DNA of 64,000 nucleotides, taken from positions 75,426-139,425 of the forward strand of contig CAJKKQ010000006.1 of assembly GCA_905200545.1 (NCBI GenBank), in the 5' to 3' direction. The notes under the pieces were generated by a model. That model saw only the letters and a list, made by a program, of their open reading frames with translations. It was not told the origin of the DNA and did no database searches. Numbering within the stretch: position 1 is the first letter of the stretch; every line of letters starts with the position of its first letter. The stretch is from an uncultured Oscillibacter sp. GTDB lineage: Bacteria > Bacillota > Clostridia > Oscillospirales > Oscillospiraceae. Positions 54,499 through 62,766 of this stretch are shown here, in pieces. A program made the position numbers and the translations under genes.

Positions 54499-54536
54499 AA
54501 GGATCCGCAGCCAGACCGGCTGCGGATCCTTTTTTT
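54499..54536 (+). terminator. attenuator terminator before aroF
   Basis: A 14-bp stem (54499-54512 / 54518-54531) with loop AGACC and a T-tract, located between the leader peptide and aroF. Confidence 0.88.
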
Positions 54537-54592
54537 CATTCCCGGCACCATACAACCAAACTCTGAGATTCCGTTTTTAGGAGGAAGAAACC

Positions 54593-55606
54593 ATGATCGT
54601 CATTCTCAAACACAACCCCAACAAGGACCAGCTGGAAAGCCTCATCTCCTGGCTGCAGGAAAAGGGCATCATCATCCACACCAGCATCGGCGAGGCACAC
54701 ACCATTCTGGGCCTGGTGGGCGACACCTCCAAGCTGGACATCGACCTCATCGCCGCGTTGGACATCGTGGAGGATGTCAAGCGGGTCCAGGAGCCCTACA
54801 AGAATGCCAACCGCAAGTTCCATCCTGAGGACACCGTGGTGAAGGTGGGCAATACCCAGATCGGTGGCGGCAACCTGACCCTCATGGCGGGCCCCTGCTC
54901 CGTGGAGAGCGAGGAGCAGGTGGTGGCCATCGCCAAGGCCGTCAAGGCCAGCGGTGCCACCATGCTGCGGGGCGGCGCATTCAAGCCCCGCACCTCCCCC
55001 TACTCCTTCCAGGGCCTGGGCGCCACGGGCCTGGAGTATTTGAAGGTGGCCAAGCAGGAGACGGGCCTGCCCATCGTCACGGAGCTGATGGACCTGAGTC
55101 AGCTGCCCCTCTTCAAGGATGTGGACGTCATCCAGATCGGCGCCCGGAACATGCAGAACTTCGACCTTTTGAAAGCCGTGGGCCATCAGGACAAACCCGT
55201 TATGATCAAGCGCGGCATGTCCGCCACCTATGAGGAGTGGCTCATGAGCGCCGAGTACGTCATGGCCGGCGGCAACGAGAACGTCATCCTCTGCGAGCGG
55301 GGCATCCGCACCTTCGAGTCCTACACCCGCAATACCCTGGATCTGGCGGCCATCCCTGTGCTGCGCAAGCTCACCCACCTGCCCATCATCATCGATCCCA
55401 GCCACGCCACCGGAAAGAGCTGGCTGGTGGCGCCCCTGGCCATGGGCGCTGTGGCTACCGGCTGCGACGGCCTCCAGATCGAGGTCCACAACGACCCCGC
55501 CCACGCCCTGTGCGACGGTCCCCAGTCCCTCAAGCCCGAGGCATTTGACGACCTGGCAAAGAAGCTCTTGAAGCTCCACGCCGCCGTCAAGGAACTGGAG
55601 GCGTAA
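54593..55606 (+). CDS. aroF: 3-deoxy-7-phosphoheptulonate (DAHP) synthase
   Basis: 337 residues: N-terminal ferredoxin-like regulatory domain (residues 1-~70, MIVILKHNPNKDQLESLISWL) and the type I-beta DAHPS barrel (LMAGPCSVESEEQ, GGAFKPRTSPYSFQGLG, IQIGARNMQNF, IIDPSHATGKS). First committed step, joining PEP and erythrose 4-phosphate. AGGAGGAAGAAACC precedes ATG 54593. It sits first behind the attenuator. Confidence 0.96.
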   Translation: MIVILKHNPNKDQLESLISWLQEKGIIIHTSIGEAHTILGLVGDTSKLDIDLIAALDIVEDVKRVQEPYKNANRKFHPEDTVVKVGNTQIGGGNLTLMAGPCSVESEEQVVAIAKAVKASGATMLRGGAFKPRTSPYSFQGLGATGLEYLKVAKQETGLPIVTELMDLSQLPLFKDVDVIQIGARNMQNFDLLKAVGHQDKPVMIKRGMSATYEEWLMSAEYVMAGGNENVILCERGIRTFESYTRNTLDLAAIPVLRKLTHLPIIIDPSHATGKSWLVAPLAMGAVATGCDGLQIEVHNDPAHALCDGPQSLKPEAFDDLAKKLLKLHAAVKELEA

Positions 55607-55607
55607 G

Positions 55608-56444
55608 ATGATCGTCGGCATCGTGGGCCTGGGCCTCATCGGCGGTTCCATGGCCAAGAGCATCAAAAACCGTACCGCCCACACGGTCTACGGCGCGGAT
55701 CTGAACGCCGAGACCATGACCATGGCCCGCATGTGCGGTGCCATGGATGCCCCCCTGACGGCGGAGAACCTGCCGCAGTGCGACCTGGTGCTGGTGGCCA
55801 TCCGCCCCGGCGCCGCCGTGGAGTGGGTGCGGAAGAACGCGGAGCATATTTCCAAAAGCGCCATCCTGGTGGATCTTTGCGGCGTCAAGCGCACGGTGGT
55901 GAAGGCCATCACCCCCATCGCCGCGGAGCATGGCTTTGCTTACATCGGCGGCCACCCCATGGCAGGTCGGGAGCGGGGAGGCTTCACCGCCGCCACCGAC
56001 GACCTCTATGTGGGTGCCTCCATGATCCTCACCCCCGATGAGCGGACGGATATGCAGCTGCTGGAGACGCTGAAGGCCTTCTTCCTGGATCTGGGCTTTG
56101 CGGGCCTCACCTTCTCCACCCCTGAAGAGCACGACCGCATCATCGCCTTTACCTCCCAGCTGGCCCATATCACCTCCAGCGCCTATGTCAAGTCGCCGGA
56201 GGCCCAGAAGCGCCGGGGCTTCTCCGCCGGCAGCTTCCAGGATATGACCCGCGTGGCCCGGCTGGACGAGGACATGTGGACGGAGCTGTTCCTGGACGAC
56301 GCCGACTATCTCACGGGCGAGCTGGAAGTGCTGGTGGGCCACCTCACCGAGTATCTGGACGCCCTGAAGGCCGGGGACGCCGACACCCTCCGCGCCCTGC
56401 TGCGGGACGGCCGGGAGAAGAAGGCCACCGCCGGCGGCAACTGA
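55608..56444 (+). CDS. tyrA: prephenate dehydrogenase
   Basis: 278 residues: Rossmann motif VGIVGLGLIGGSMAKSI, the GGHPMAGRERGGF block (His catalytic) and a helical C-terminal dimer domain. Oxidises prephenate to 4-hydroxyphenylpyruvate for tyrosine. No ACT domain is visible, so feedback control may rest on other steps. It starts 1 nt after the aroF stop. Confidence 0.95.
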   Translation: MIVGIVGLGLIGGSMAKSIKNRTAHTVYGADLNAETMTMARMCGAMDAPLTAENLPQCDLVLVAIRPGAAVEWVRKNAEHISKSAILVDLCGVKRTVVKAITPIAAEHGFAYIGGHPMAGRERGGFTAATDDLYVGASMILTPDERTDMQLLETLKAFFLDLGFAGLTFSTPEEHDRIIAFTSQLAHITSSAYVKSPEAQKRRGFSAGSFQDMTRVARLDEDMWTELFLDDADYLTGELEVLVGHLTEYLDALKAGDADTLRALLRDGREKKATAGGN

Positions 56445-56480
56445 GCCCGCCTTACCTTATTTGATAAAGGAGTTTTCCCA

Positions 56481-57551
56481 ATGTCCGACTCCATCCGAAC
56501 CATTCCTGTGGGTGTCGCCCCCGCCTATGAAGTTTCCATCGGCCCGGGGCTGCTGGAAACGTGTGGCCAGCGATTGAAGCCGCTGCTGGGGGAGTGCCGC
56601 GTGGCGGTGATTACCGACTCCACCGTGGCGCCCCTGTACCTGGAGACCGTGCTCCAAAGCCTGGAGCAGGCGGGCTTTGCCACCTGCTCCCACGTCTTCC
56701 CTGCCGGGGAGGGGCACAAGACCCTCTCCACCCTCTCCGACCTTCTGGAGTTCCTGGCCTCGCAGCACCTGACCCGTACCGACTGCGTGGCGGCCCTGGG
56801 GGGCGGCGTCACCGGGGATATGGCGGGCTTTGCCGCCGCCGTGTACCTCAGAGGCATCCGCTGCGTGCAGCTGCCTACCACCCTTCTGGCCGCCGTGGAC
56901 TCCTCCGTGGGCGGCAAGACTGCCGTGGACCTGACCGCCGGAAAGAACTTGGCAGGGGCCTTTTCCCAGCCCGCCGCAGTGCTCTGCGACACGGACTGTT
57001 TAAAGAGCCTCCCTGCCGATGTCTTTGCCGACGGCGCCGCCGAGGCCATCAAGACCGGTGTCCTCTGTGATGAGTCCCTCTTCGCCCTCTTTGCCGACGG
57101 CACCCTCACCGCCGACCCGGGAGAGGTCATCGCCCGGTGCGTTGCCTACAAGGCCGGCGTGGTGGAGCGGGACGAGAAGGAGCAGGGGGAGCGGAAGCTC
57201 TTGAACCTGGGCCACACCGTGGGCCACGCCATTGAAAAGTGCAGCGGCTTCACCATCCCCCACGGCCACGCCGTAGCGGCGGGCCTTGCCATCATGGCCC
57301 GGGCTGCGGAGGCCCTGGGCTGGACGGAGGCGCCCCTGGCCGGGCGCATCGCCGCCTGCCTTGCGAAAAACGGCCTTCCCACCGGCACCGGCTACACTGC
57401 GGAGGCTCTGGCCCAGGCGGCCCTGTCCGACAAGAAGCGGGCGGGAGACACCATCACCGTGGTGGTGCCCCGGCGCATCGGAGCATGTGAACTCCGCAAG
57501 CTGCCGGTGAGCGAGCTGCTGCCTTTGATCGCCGCGGGACTGGAGGGGTGA
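56481..57551 (+). CDS. aroB: 3-dehydroquinate synthase
   Basis: 356 residues. NAD site GGGVTGDMAGFAAAVYLRG, the QLPTTLLAAVDSSVGGKTAVD block and metal-binding LNLGHTVGHAIE...IPHGHAVAAG. Converts DAHP to 3-dehydroquinate. ATG 56481 follows AAAGGAG. The stop is 1 nt before aroA. Confidence 0.96.
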   Translation: MSDSIRTIPVGVAPAYEVSIGPGLLETCGQRLKPLLGECRVAVITDSTVAPLYLETVLQSLEQAGFATCSHVFPAGEGHKTLSTLSDLLEFLASQHLTRTDCVAALGGGVTGDMAGFAAAVYLRGIRCVQLPTTLLAAVDSSVGGKTAVDLTAGKNLAGAFSQPAAVLCDTDCLKSLPADVFADGAAEAIKTGVLCDESLFALFADGTLTADPGEVIARCVAYKAGVVERDEKEQGERKLLNLGHTVGHAIEKCSGFTIPHGHAVAAGLAIMARAAEALGWTEAPLAGRIAACLAKNGLPTGTGYTAEALAQAALSDKKRAGDTITVVVPRRIGACELRKLPVSELLPLIAAGLEG

Positions 57552-57552
57552 G

Positions 57553-58776
57553 ATGGACGTTCGCATCACGCCGAAAAAACTCTCCGGCACCGTGACCCCG
57601 CCTCCCAGCAAGTCCCAGGCCCACCGGCTGCTGATCGCCGCCGCCCTGGGGACGGGGGTCAGCACCGTCCGGGGCGTGGCCATGTCCCAGGACGTGGAGG
57701 CCACCCTCCGGTGCCTGACGGCTCTGGGGGGCCAGTGGAAGGAGACCGCTCCCGGTGCCCTGGAGATCACCGGCATCGGCGGCCGCCCCTTTTCCGGGGA
57801 GGAACTGCCCCGGCTGGACTGCGGGGAGAGCGGGTCCACCCTGCGCTTCTTCCTCCCCATCGCTCTGGCGGTGGCAGGCGGCGGCATCTTCACCGGACAC
57901 GGCCGCCTGATGGAGCGGCCCCAGGGGCCCTACTGCCACCTTTTCCGGGACAAGGGCATCGCCTGGGAACAGAGGGACGGTGTTCTCACCGTCCGGGGGA
58001 AGCTGACGCCGGGGGAGTACCGCCTGCCGGGCAACGTCTCCAGCCAGTTTTTCACCGGATTGCTCTTTGCCCTGCCCCTGCTGGCAGGGCCCAGCACCAT
58101 CGTTCCCACCACGGCTGTGGAGAGCTGGGACTATATCCGCATGACCCTGGACGCCCTGGCAGGCGCCGGGGTGGCGGTGCCGGAGCCCCGGCGCGGCGGC
58201 GCGTTTTCCATTTCCCCGCATCCTTACCGCTCCTTTGACCGCCGCGTGGAGGCGGACTGGTCCCAGGCGGGGTTCTGGTACGCCGCTATTGCCTTGGGCT
58301 CCCAGGTGGAGCTGGAGGGGCTCAACGCCTTTTCCGTCCAGGGGGACATGGCGGTGGTGCCCAACTTTCTGCGCCTGACCCATCCCGGAGATCTGGACAT
58401 CGACGTCTCCGGTATCCCGGACCTGCTGCCGCCCCTGGCGGTGATGGCGGCGGTCCGCTCCGGTACCACCCGCTTTGTAAACGCTGCCCGGCTGCGGATG
58501 AAGGAAAGCGACCGGCTCTCCACTGTCTGTGCTATGCTGGAGGCGTTGGGGGGCACCTGCCAGGAGGGGCCGGACAGCCTCTCTGTCACCGGCGGCACCC
58601 TTACCGGCGGCACCGTGGACGGGGCCAACGACCACCGCATCGTCATGGCGGCGGCCATTGCCGCCACCGCCTGCACCGGTCCCGTCACCATTCTGGGGGC
58701 CGAGTGCGTGAAAAAGTCCTACCCGGATTTCTGGGAGGTCTACAAAAACCTGGGAGGTGAGGTCCATGTCCTCTGA
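57553..58776 (+). CDS. aroA: EPSP synthase
   Basis: 407 residues. PPSKSQAHRLLIAAAL, LDCGESGSTLRFFLP and ARLRMKESDRLSTV are the substrate-binding blocks. Joins shikimate 3-phosphate and PEP to 5-enolpyruvylshikimate 3-phosphate. The 3' end overlaps aroC by 11 nt. The PEP/glyphosate-site block reads AGGGIFTG, so inhibitor class is not assigned. Confidence 0.96.
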   Translation: MDVRITPKKLSGTVTPPPSKSQAHRLLIAAALGTGVSTVRGVAMSQDVEATLRCLTALGGQWKETAPGALEITGIGGRPFSGEELPRLDCGESGSTLRFFLPIALAVAGGGIFTGHGRLMERPQGPYCHLFRDKGIAWEQRDGVLTVRGKLTPGEYRLPGNVSSQFFTGLLFALPLLAGPSTIVPTTAVESWDYIRMTLDALAGAGVAVPEPRRGGAFSISPHPYRSFDRRVEADWSQAGFWYAAIALGSQVELEGLNAFSVQGDMAVVPNFLRLTHPGDLDIDVSGIPDLLPPLAVMAAVRSGTTRFVNAARLRMKESDRLSTVCAMLEALGGTCQEGPDSLSVTGGTLTGGTVDGANDHRIVMAAAIAATACTGPVTILGAECVKKSYPDFWEVYKNLGGEVHVL

Positions 58777-59857
58777 ATTCGGACATCTGTTGAAGATCAG
58801 CGTCTTCGGCCAGTCCCACGGCAAGGCCATCGGCGTGGTGGTAGACGGCCTGCCTGCCGGGGAGGCCATCGACCTTGATGAACTGCAAGCCTTCCTGGAC
58901 CGCCGCAAGCCCGGAAAAAACCGCCTCTCCACCGCCCGGAAGGAATCGGACGCTCCCACCTTTTTATCGGGCCTGGAAAACGGCAAGACCTGCGGGGCTC
59001 CCCTGTGCGCCGTCATGGAAAACGGCGACCAGCACTCCGGAGACTACGCCGGGCTGACAGATACCCCCCGCCCCGGCCACGCGGATTATACCGCTGCCGT
59101 CAAATGGGGCGGCCAGGCGGACATGCGGGGCGGCGGCCACTTCTCCGGCCGGTTGACGGCGCCGCTGTGCATCGCCGGTGGCATCGCCAAGCAGATCCTG
59201 GCCCGCCGGGGCATCCATGTGGGAGCCCATCTTTCCGAGGTGGCGGGCAACGCCGACGATCCCTTCCCCCTGCACCCCACGGCGGAGCTTTTTGAAAAGC
59301 TGGCCGCCAAGGACTTTCCGGTGCTTGACGACGGCGCCGGGGAGCGGATGCAGCAGGCCATCCTGGCCGCCCGGGAGGCTCTGGACTCCGTGGGCGGCAT
59401 CGTGGAGTGTGCCGCCATCGGCCTTTCCGCCGGACTGGGAGACCCCATGTTTGACGGGGTGGAGAACCGCCTGGCGGCGGCCCTCTTCGGCATTCCCGCC
59501 GTCAAGGGTGTGGAGTTCGGGGCGGGCTTTGCCGCCGCCCGGAGCCGGGGGTCGGAGAACAACGACGCCTTCTCCGTTGCCGACGGCGCCGTGGTGACGG
59601 ACACCAACCACGCCGGGGGCATCCTGGGGGGCATCACCAACGGTATGCCCATCTTGCTGCGCACAGCCATGAAGCCCACGCCGTCCATTGCCAGAGCCCA
59701 GAAGACTGTGCGCCTCTCCCAAATGGAGGAGATCCCCCTTGAAATCCGGGGCCGTCACGACCCCTGCATTGCCCATCGGGCTGTTCCTGTGGTAGAGGCG
59801 GTCACTGCCGCCGTGTTGTTAGACTTACTGTTGGAGGGAAATCATGGAACTTTCTGA
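58766..59857 (+). CDS. aroC: chorismate synthase
   Basis: 363 residues. GHLLKISVFGQSHGKAIGVVVDGLPAG, RRKPGKNRLSTARKE and the FMN-site block RGGGHFSGRLTAPLCIAGG. Makes chorismate from EPSP with reduced FMN. ATG 58766 follows GGGAGGTGAGG; the in-frame codon at 58757 is less well placed. Its end overlaps pheA by 14 nt. Confidence 0.96.
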   Translation: MSSEFGHLLKISVFGQSHGKAIGVVVDGLPAGEAIDLDELQAFLDRRKPGKNRLSTARKESDAPTFLSGLENGKTCGAPLCAVMENGDQHSGDYAGLTDTPRPGHADYTAAVKWGGQADMRGGGHFSGRLTAPLCIAGGIAKQILARRGIHVGAHLSEVAGNADDPFPLHPTAELFEKLAAKDFPVLDDGAGERMQQAILAAREALDSVGGIVECAAIGLSAGLGDPMFDGVENRLAAALFGIPAVKGVEFGAGFAAARSRGSENNDAFSVADGAVVTDTNHAGGILGGITNGMPILLRTAMKPTPSIARAQKTVRLSQMEEIPLEIRGRHDPCIAHRAVPVVEAVTAAVLLDLLLEGNHGTF

Positions 59858-60980
59858 AATCCGCGAAAAAATCGACACTGTTGACGATCAGCTTTTGAAG
59901 CTGTTCCTGGAGCGCATGGATCTGGCGGAGGAAGTGGCCGCCTACAAAAACGAGCACCACCTCCCCATCCTCAACAAGGAGCGGGAGCGGGCGGTTTTGG
60001 CCCGGGTGACGGAGCAGTCCGGGGAGAAGGAGCGCTACGCCTATCACCTCTTCTCCACCCTCTTTGAGCTGGCCCGGTCCCGGCAGGCGGAGCTGATCTC
60101 CGCCCCCACCAAGGTGGCCGCCCAGGTGAAGGCCTCCATCGCCGCCGGCAGCGAGGTCTTCCCCCAGACGGGGCTGGTTGCCTGCCAGGGCATGGAGGGC
60201 GCCAATTCCCAGGCGGCCTGCGACCGCCTGATCCCCCGGGGCAACATCGTCTATGTCAAGAGCTTCGAGGCGGTGTTTTCCGCCGTGGAGTCCGGATTGT
60301 GCAAGTTTGGCGTGGTGCCCATTGAAAACAGCGCCAACGGCTCCGTCCGGGCCATCTACGACCTGATCCAGCGCAAGAAGTTCTCCATCGTCCGCTCCAC
60401 CCGCCTGTGCATCCGCCACGAGCTGCTGGCCCTGCCCGGCGTGAAGCTGGACGATATCACGGAGGTCTACTCCCACGAGCAGGCCATCGGCCAGTGCAGC
60501 AAGTTCCTGGGAAGCCTGAACGGCGTGCGGGTGATCCCCTGCGACAACACCGCCACCGCTGCCAAGATGGTCGCCGAGAGCGGTTCTCGCCACGCGGCCG
60601 CCATCTCCTCCCACCCCTGCGCCGCGCTGTATGGCCTGGATACCGTCCGGGACGACATCCAGGACAGCGACAACAACTACACCCGTTTCATCTGCATCAC
60701 CCGGGATCCGGTGATCTACGCCGGCGCCAACCGCATCAGCCTGGTCATCGCCTGCGACAACAAGCCCGGCGCCCTGTATGAGATTCTCTCCAAGCTGGCG
60801 GCCCTGGGTATCAACATGACCAAGCTGGAGTCCTGCCCCGTTACCGGCCGCAACTTCGAGTTCATCTTCTTCCTGGAGCTGGAGGCCTCCGTCCACGAGC
60901 CCGGCGTCCTGCCCATGCTGGAGGAGCTGGAGCGCAGCTGCCAGAGCTTCCAGTTCCTGGGCAACTACGCAGAGATCTGA
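59844..60980 (+). CDS. pheA: bifunctional chorismate mutase / prephenate dehydratase (P-protein)
   Basis: 378 residues: AroQ-class chorismate mutase (1-~85, LSEIREKIDTVDDQLLKLFLERM), prephenate dehydratase (~105-285, GVVPIENSANGSV and NNYTRFICIT with the TRF motif), and a C-terminal ACT domain (~295-370, LVIACDNKPGALYEILSKLAALGINMTKLESCP). ACT domains mediate Phe feedback inhibition; the usual ESRP reads ESCP. Yields phenylpyruvate. Confidence 0.95.
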   Translation: MELSEIREKIDTVDDQLLKLFLERMDLAEEVAAYKNEHHLPILNKERERAVLARVTEQSGEKERYAYHLFSTLFELARSRQAELISAPTKVAAQVKASIAAGSEVFPQTGLVACQGMEGANSQAACDRLIPRGNIVYVKSFEAVFSAVESGLCKFGVVPIENSANGSVRAIYDLIQRKKFSIVRSTRLCIRHELLALPGVKLDDITEVYSHEQAIGQCSKFLGSLNGVRVIPCDNTATAAKMVAESGSRHAAAISSHPCAALYGLDTVRDDIQDSDNNYTRFICITRDPVIYAGANRISLVIACDNKPGALYEILSKLAALGINMTKLESCPVTGRNFEFIFFLELEASVHEPGVLPMLEELERSCQSFQFLGNYAEI

Positions 60981-60983
60981 GCC

Positions 60984-62279
60984 ATGGGGGAGAAGATCTA
61001 CGGCCTCCTGGGCCGCAAGCTGGGCCACAGCTGGTCGGTCCCCATCCATGAGGAGCTGGGCCGCAAAGGCTACCGGCTCATCGAGCTGGAGCCTGAGGAG
61101 CTGGCTCCCTTCCTGGCCCGGGAGGATATCGGCGGCCTCAACGTTACCATCCCCTACAAGCGGGATGTGATGCCCCTGTGCGATGAGATCGATGAGGCGG
61201 CCCGGGCCATCGGCAGCGTCAATACCCTGGTGCGCCGGGATGGCAAGCTTCTGGCCTTCAATACCGACGCAGCGGGCTTTTGCTTCATGGCCCGCCGGGC
61301 GGGCATCGATTTTGCCGGCACCAAGACGGTGGTGCTGGGCAGCGGAGGCGCCTCCCATACGGTGGTGGCCTGCGCCCGGCAGCTGGGGGCACGGGAAGTG
61401 GTGGTCATCTCCCGCTCCGGGGAGAACAACTATGGGAATCTCTCCCGCCACGCCGATGCGGACATCCTGGTGAACGCCACCCCGGTGGGCATGTTCCCGG
61501 ACAACGGGGCATCTCCGGTGGATCTCACCGCCTTCCCCAAGTGCCGGGGCGTGCTGGATCTCATTTACAACCCACGGCGCACAGCCCTGATCCTCCAGGC
61601 CCATGTCTTGGGGATCCCCTGCTCCGACGGACTTCCCATGCTGGTGGCCCAGGCCACGGTGGCAGAGGAGCATTTCGGATGCACCCAGATCCCGGAGGGG
61701 GAGAACGAGCGGATTTTGCGGCTGCTGCGCCAGGAGACGGAGAATATCGTCCTCATCGGCATGCCCGGCTGTGGGAAGAGCACCATCGGCGCCCTGCTGG
61801 CCCAAAAGACCGGCCGGGAGGCCGTGGATATTGACCAGCGCATCGCGGAGCGGGCAGGCTGCTCTATCCCGGAGATCTTTGCCCGGGGCGGGGAGGCGGA
61901 ATTCCGCGCCCTGGAGCGGGAGGAGACGGCCAGGGCCGGGGCCCTCACCGGCAAGATCCTCCTCACCGGCGGCGGTGTGGTAAAGACCCCGGAAAACTAC
62001 AACGCCCTGCACCAGAACGGCCGGGTCTACCACCTGCTGCGGGCGCTGGACGCGCTGCCCACCGACGGGCGCCCCCTCTCCCAGGGGGCGGATCTTGCGG
62101 CCATGTGGCAGCAGCGGGAGCCCCTGTACCGGCGCTTCCGGGACGTGACGGTGGACAACAACGGTACGCCGGAGGAAACGGCGGATCAGATCTGGAGGGA
62201 TTATTGTGCACATTCTGGTGATGAATGGACCGAACATGAACATGCTGGGCATCCGGCAGCCGGAGATCTACGGCCATGA
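60984..62279 (+). CDS. aroEK: shikimate dehydrogenase - shikimate kinase fusion
   Basis: 431 residues. Residues 1-~245 are AroE: LLGRKLGHSWSVPIHEEL, INVTIPYK region, NTDAAGF and NADP site VVLGSGGASHTV. Residues ~255-410 are AroK: Walker A GMPGCGKSTIGALLAQ, AVDIDQRIAERAG and EAEFRALEREE, LLTGGGVVKTPEN. One protein would thus reduce dehydroshikimate and phosphorylate shikimate. The last ~25 residues are read from DNA that in another frame encodes the start of aroQ (74-nt overlap). Confidence 0.94.
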   Translation: MGEKIYGLLGRKLGHSWSVPIHEELGRKGYRLIELEPEELAPFLAREDIGGLNVTIPYKRDVMPLCDEIDEAARAIGSVNTLVRRDGKLLAFNTDAAGFCFMARRAGIDFAGTKTVVLGSGGASHTVVACARQLGAREVVVISRSGENNYGNLSRHADADILVNATPVGMFPDNGASPVDLTAFPKCRGVLDLIYNPRRTALILQAHVLGIPCSDGLPMLVAQATVAEEHFGCTQIPEGENERILRLLRQETENIVLIGMPGCGKSTIGALLAQKTGREAVDIDQRIAERAGCSIPEIFARGGEAEFRALEREETARAGALTGKILLTGGGVVKTPENYNALHQNGRVYHLLRALDALPTDGRPLSQGADLAAMWQQREPLYRRFRDVTVDNNGTPEETADQIWRDYCAHSGDEWTEHEHAGHPAAGDLRP

Positions 62280-62634
62280 GACCTATGAGGACCTGTGCGC
62301 CATGATCCGGGCCGAAGCGCAGACGTTGGGCGCGGAGGTTTCCTTCTTCCAGTCCAACCACGAGGGGGCCCTGGTGGACGCCATCCACCAGGCCTACTTC
62401 GACCATGTGGACGGCATCATCCTCAATCCCGCGGCTTACACCCACACCAGTGTGGCGCTGCTGGACGCCCTGAAAGCGGTGGGGATCCCCACGGTGGAGG
62501 TCCATGTCTCCGACCCCGACAAGCGGGAGGCTTTCCGGCATGTGTCCTATGTCCGCTCCGCCTGCGTGGCCACCATTAAGGGCCACGGCCTCACGGGTTA
62601 TCTGGAGGCCCTGCGGCTGCTGTGCGGCAAGTAA
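62206..62634 (+). CDS. aroQ: type II 3-dehydroquinate dehydratase
   Basis: 142 residues, standard size. NGPNMNMLGIRQPEIYG, FFQSNHEGALVDAIH, NPAAYTHTSVALLDAL and VHVSDPDKREAFRHVS contain the catalytic Tyr, Asn, His and Arg. Dehydrates 3-dehydroquinate. GTG 62206 follows TGGAGGGATTATT and lies inside the 3' end of aroEK. It completes the seven shikimate steps. Confidence 0.95.
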   Translation: MHILVMNGPNMNMLGIRQPEIYGHETYEDLCAMIRAEAQTLGAEVSFFQSNHEGALVDAIHQAYFDHVDGIILNPAAYTHTSVALLDALKAVGIPTVEVHVSDPDKREAFRHVSYVRSACVATIKGHGLTGYLEALRLLCGK

Positions 62635-62646
62635 ATGAAAAAACGT

Positions 62647-62682
62647 GCCCCCGGAACGCATCAAGCGTTCCGGGGGCTTTTT
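62647..62682 (+). terminator. terminator of aromatic operon
   Basis: A 13-bp stem (62647-62659 / 62665-62677) then TTTTT. Confidence 0.88.
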
Positions 62683-62698
62683 CACCGTTGGGGATGGG

Positions 62699-62740
62699 AA
62701 AAAAGAGACTGGCTCTGCCGCGTTTTACCGCGGCAGAGCC
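62699..62740 (-). terminator. terminator of cstA
   Basis: A 12-bp stem (62711-62722 / 62729-62740), followed on the minus strand by AGTCTCTTTTTT. Confidence 0.8.
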
Positions 62741-62766
62741 AATAAGGAAGGGATGATGGAAGAAGA

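Noticed and set aside
54243..54592. T-box riboswitch in front of aroF
   Set aside because: No TGGNACCGCG-type T-box sequence or specifier-loop layout; the leader peptide explains the region better.
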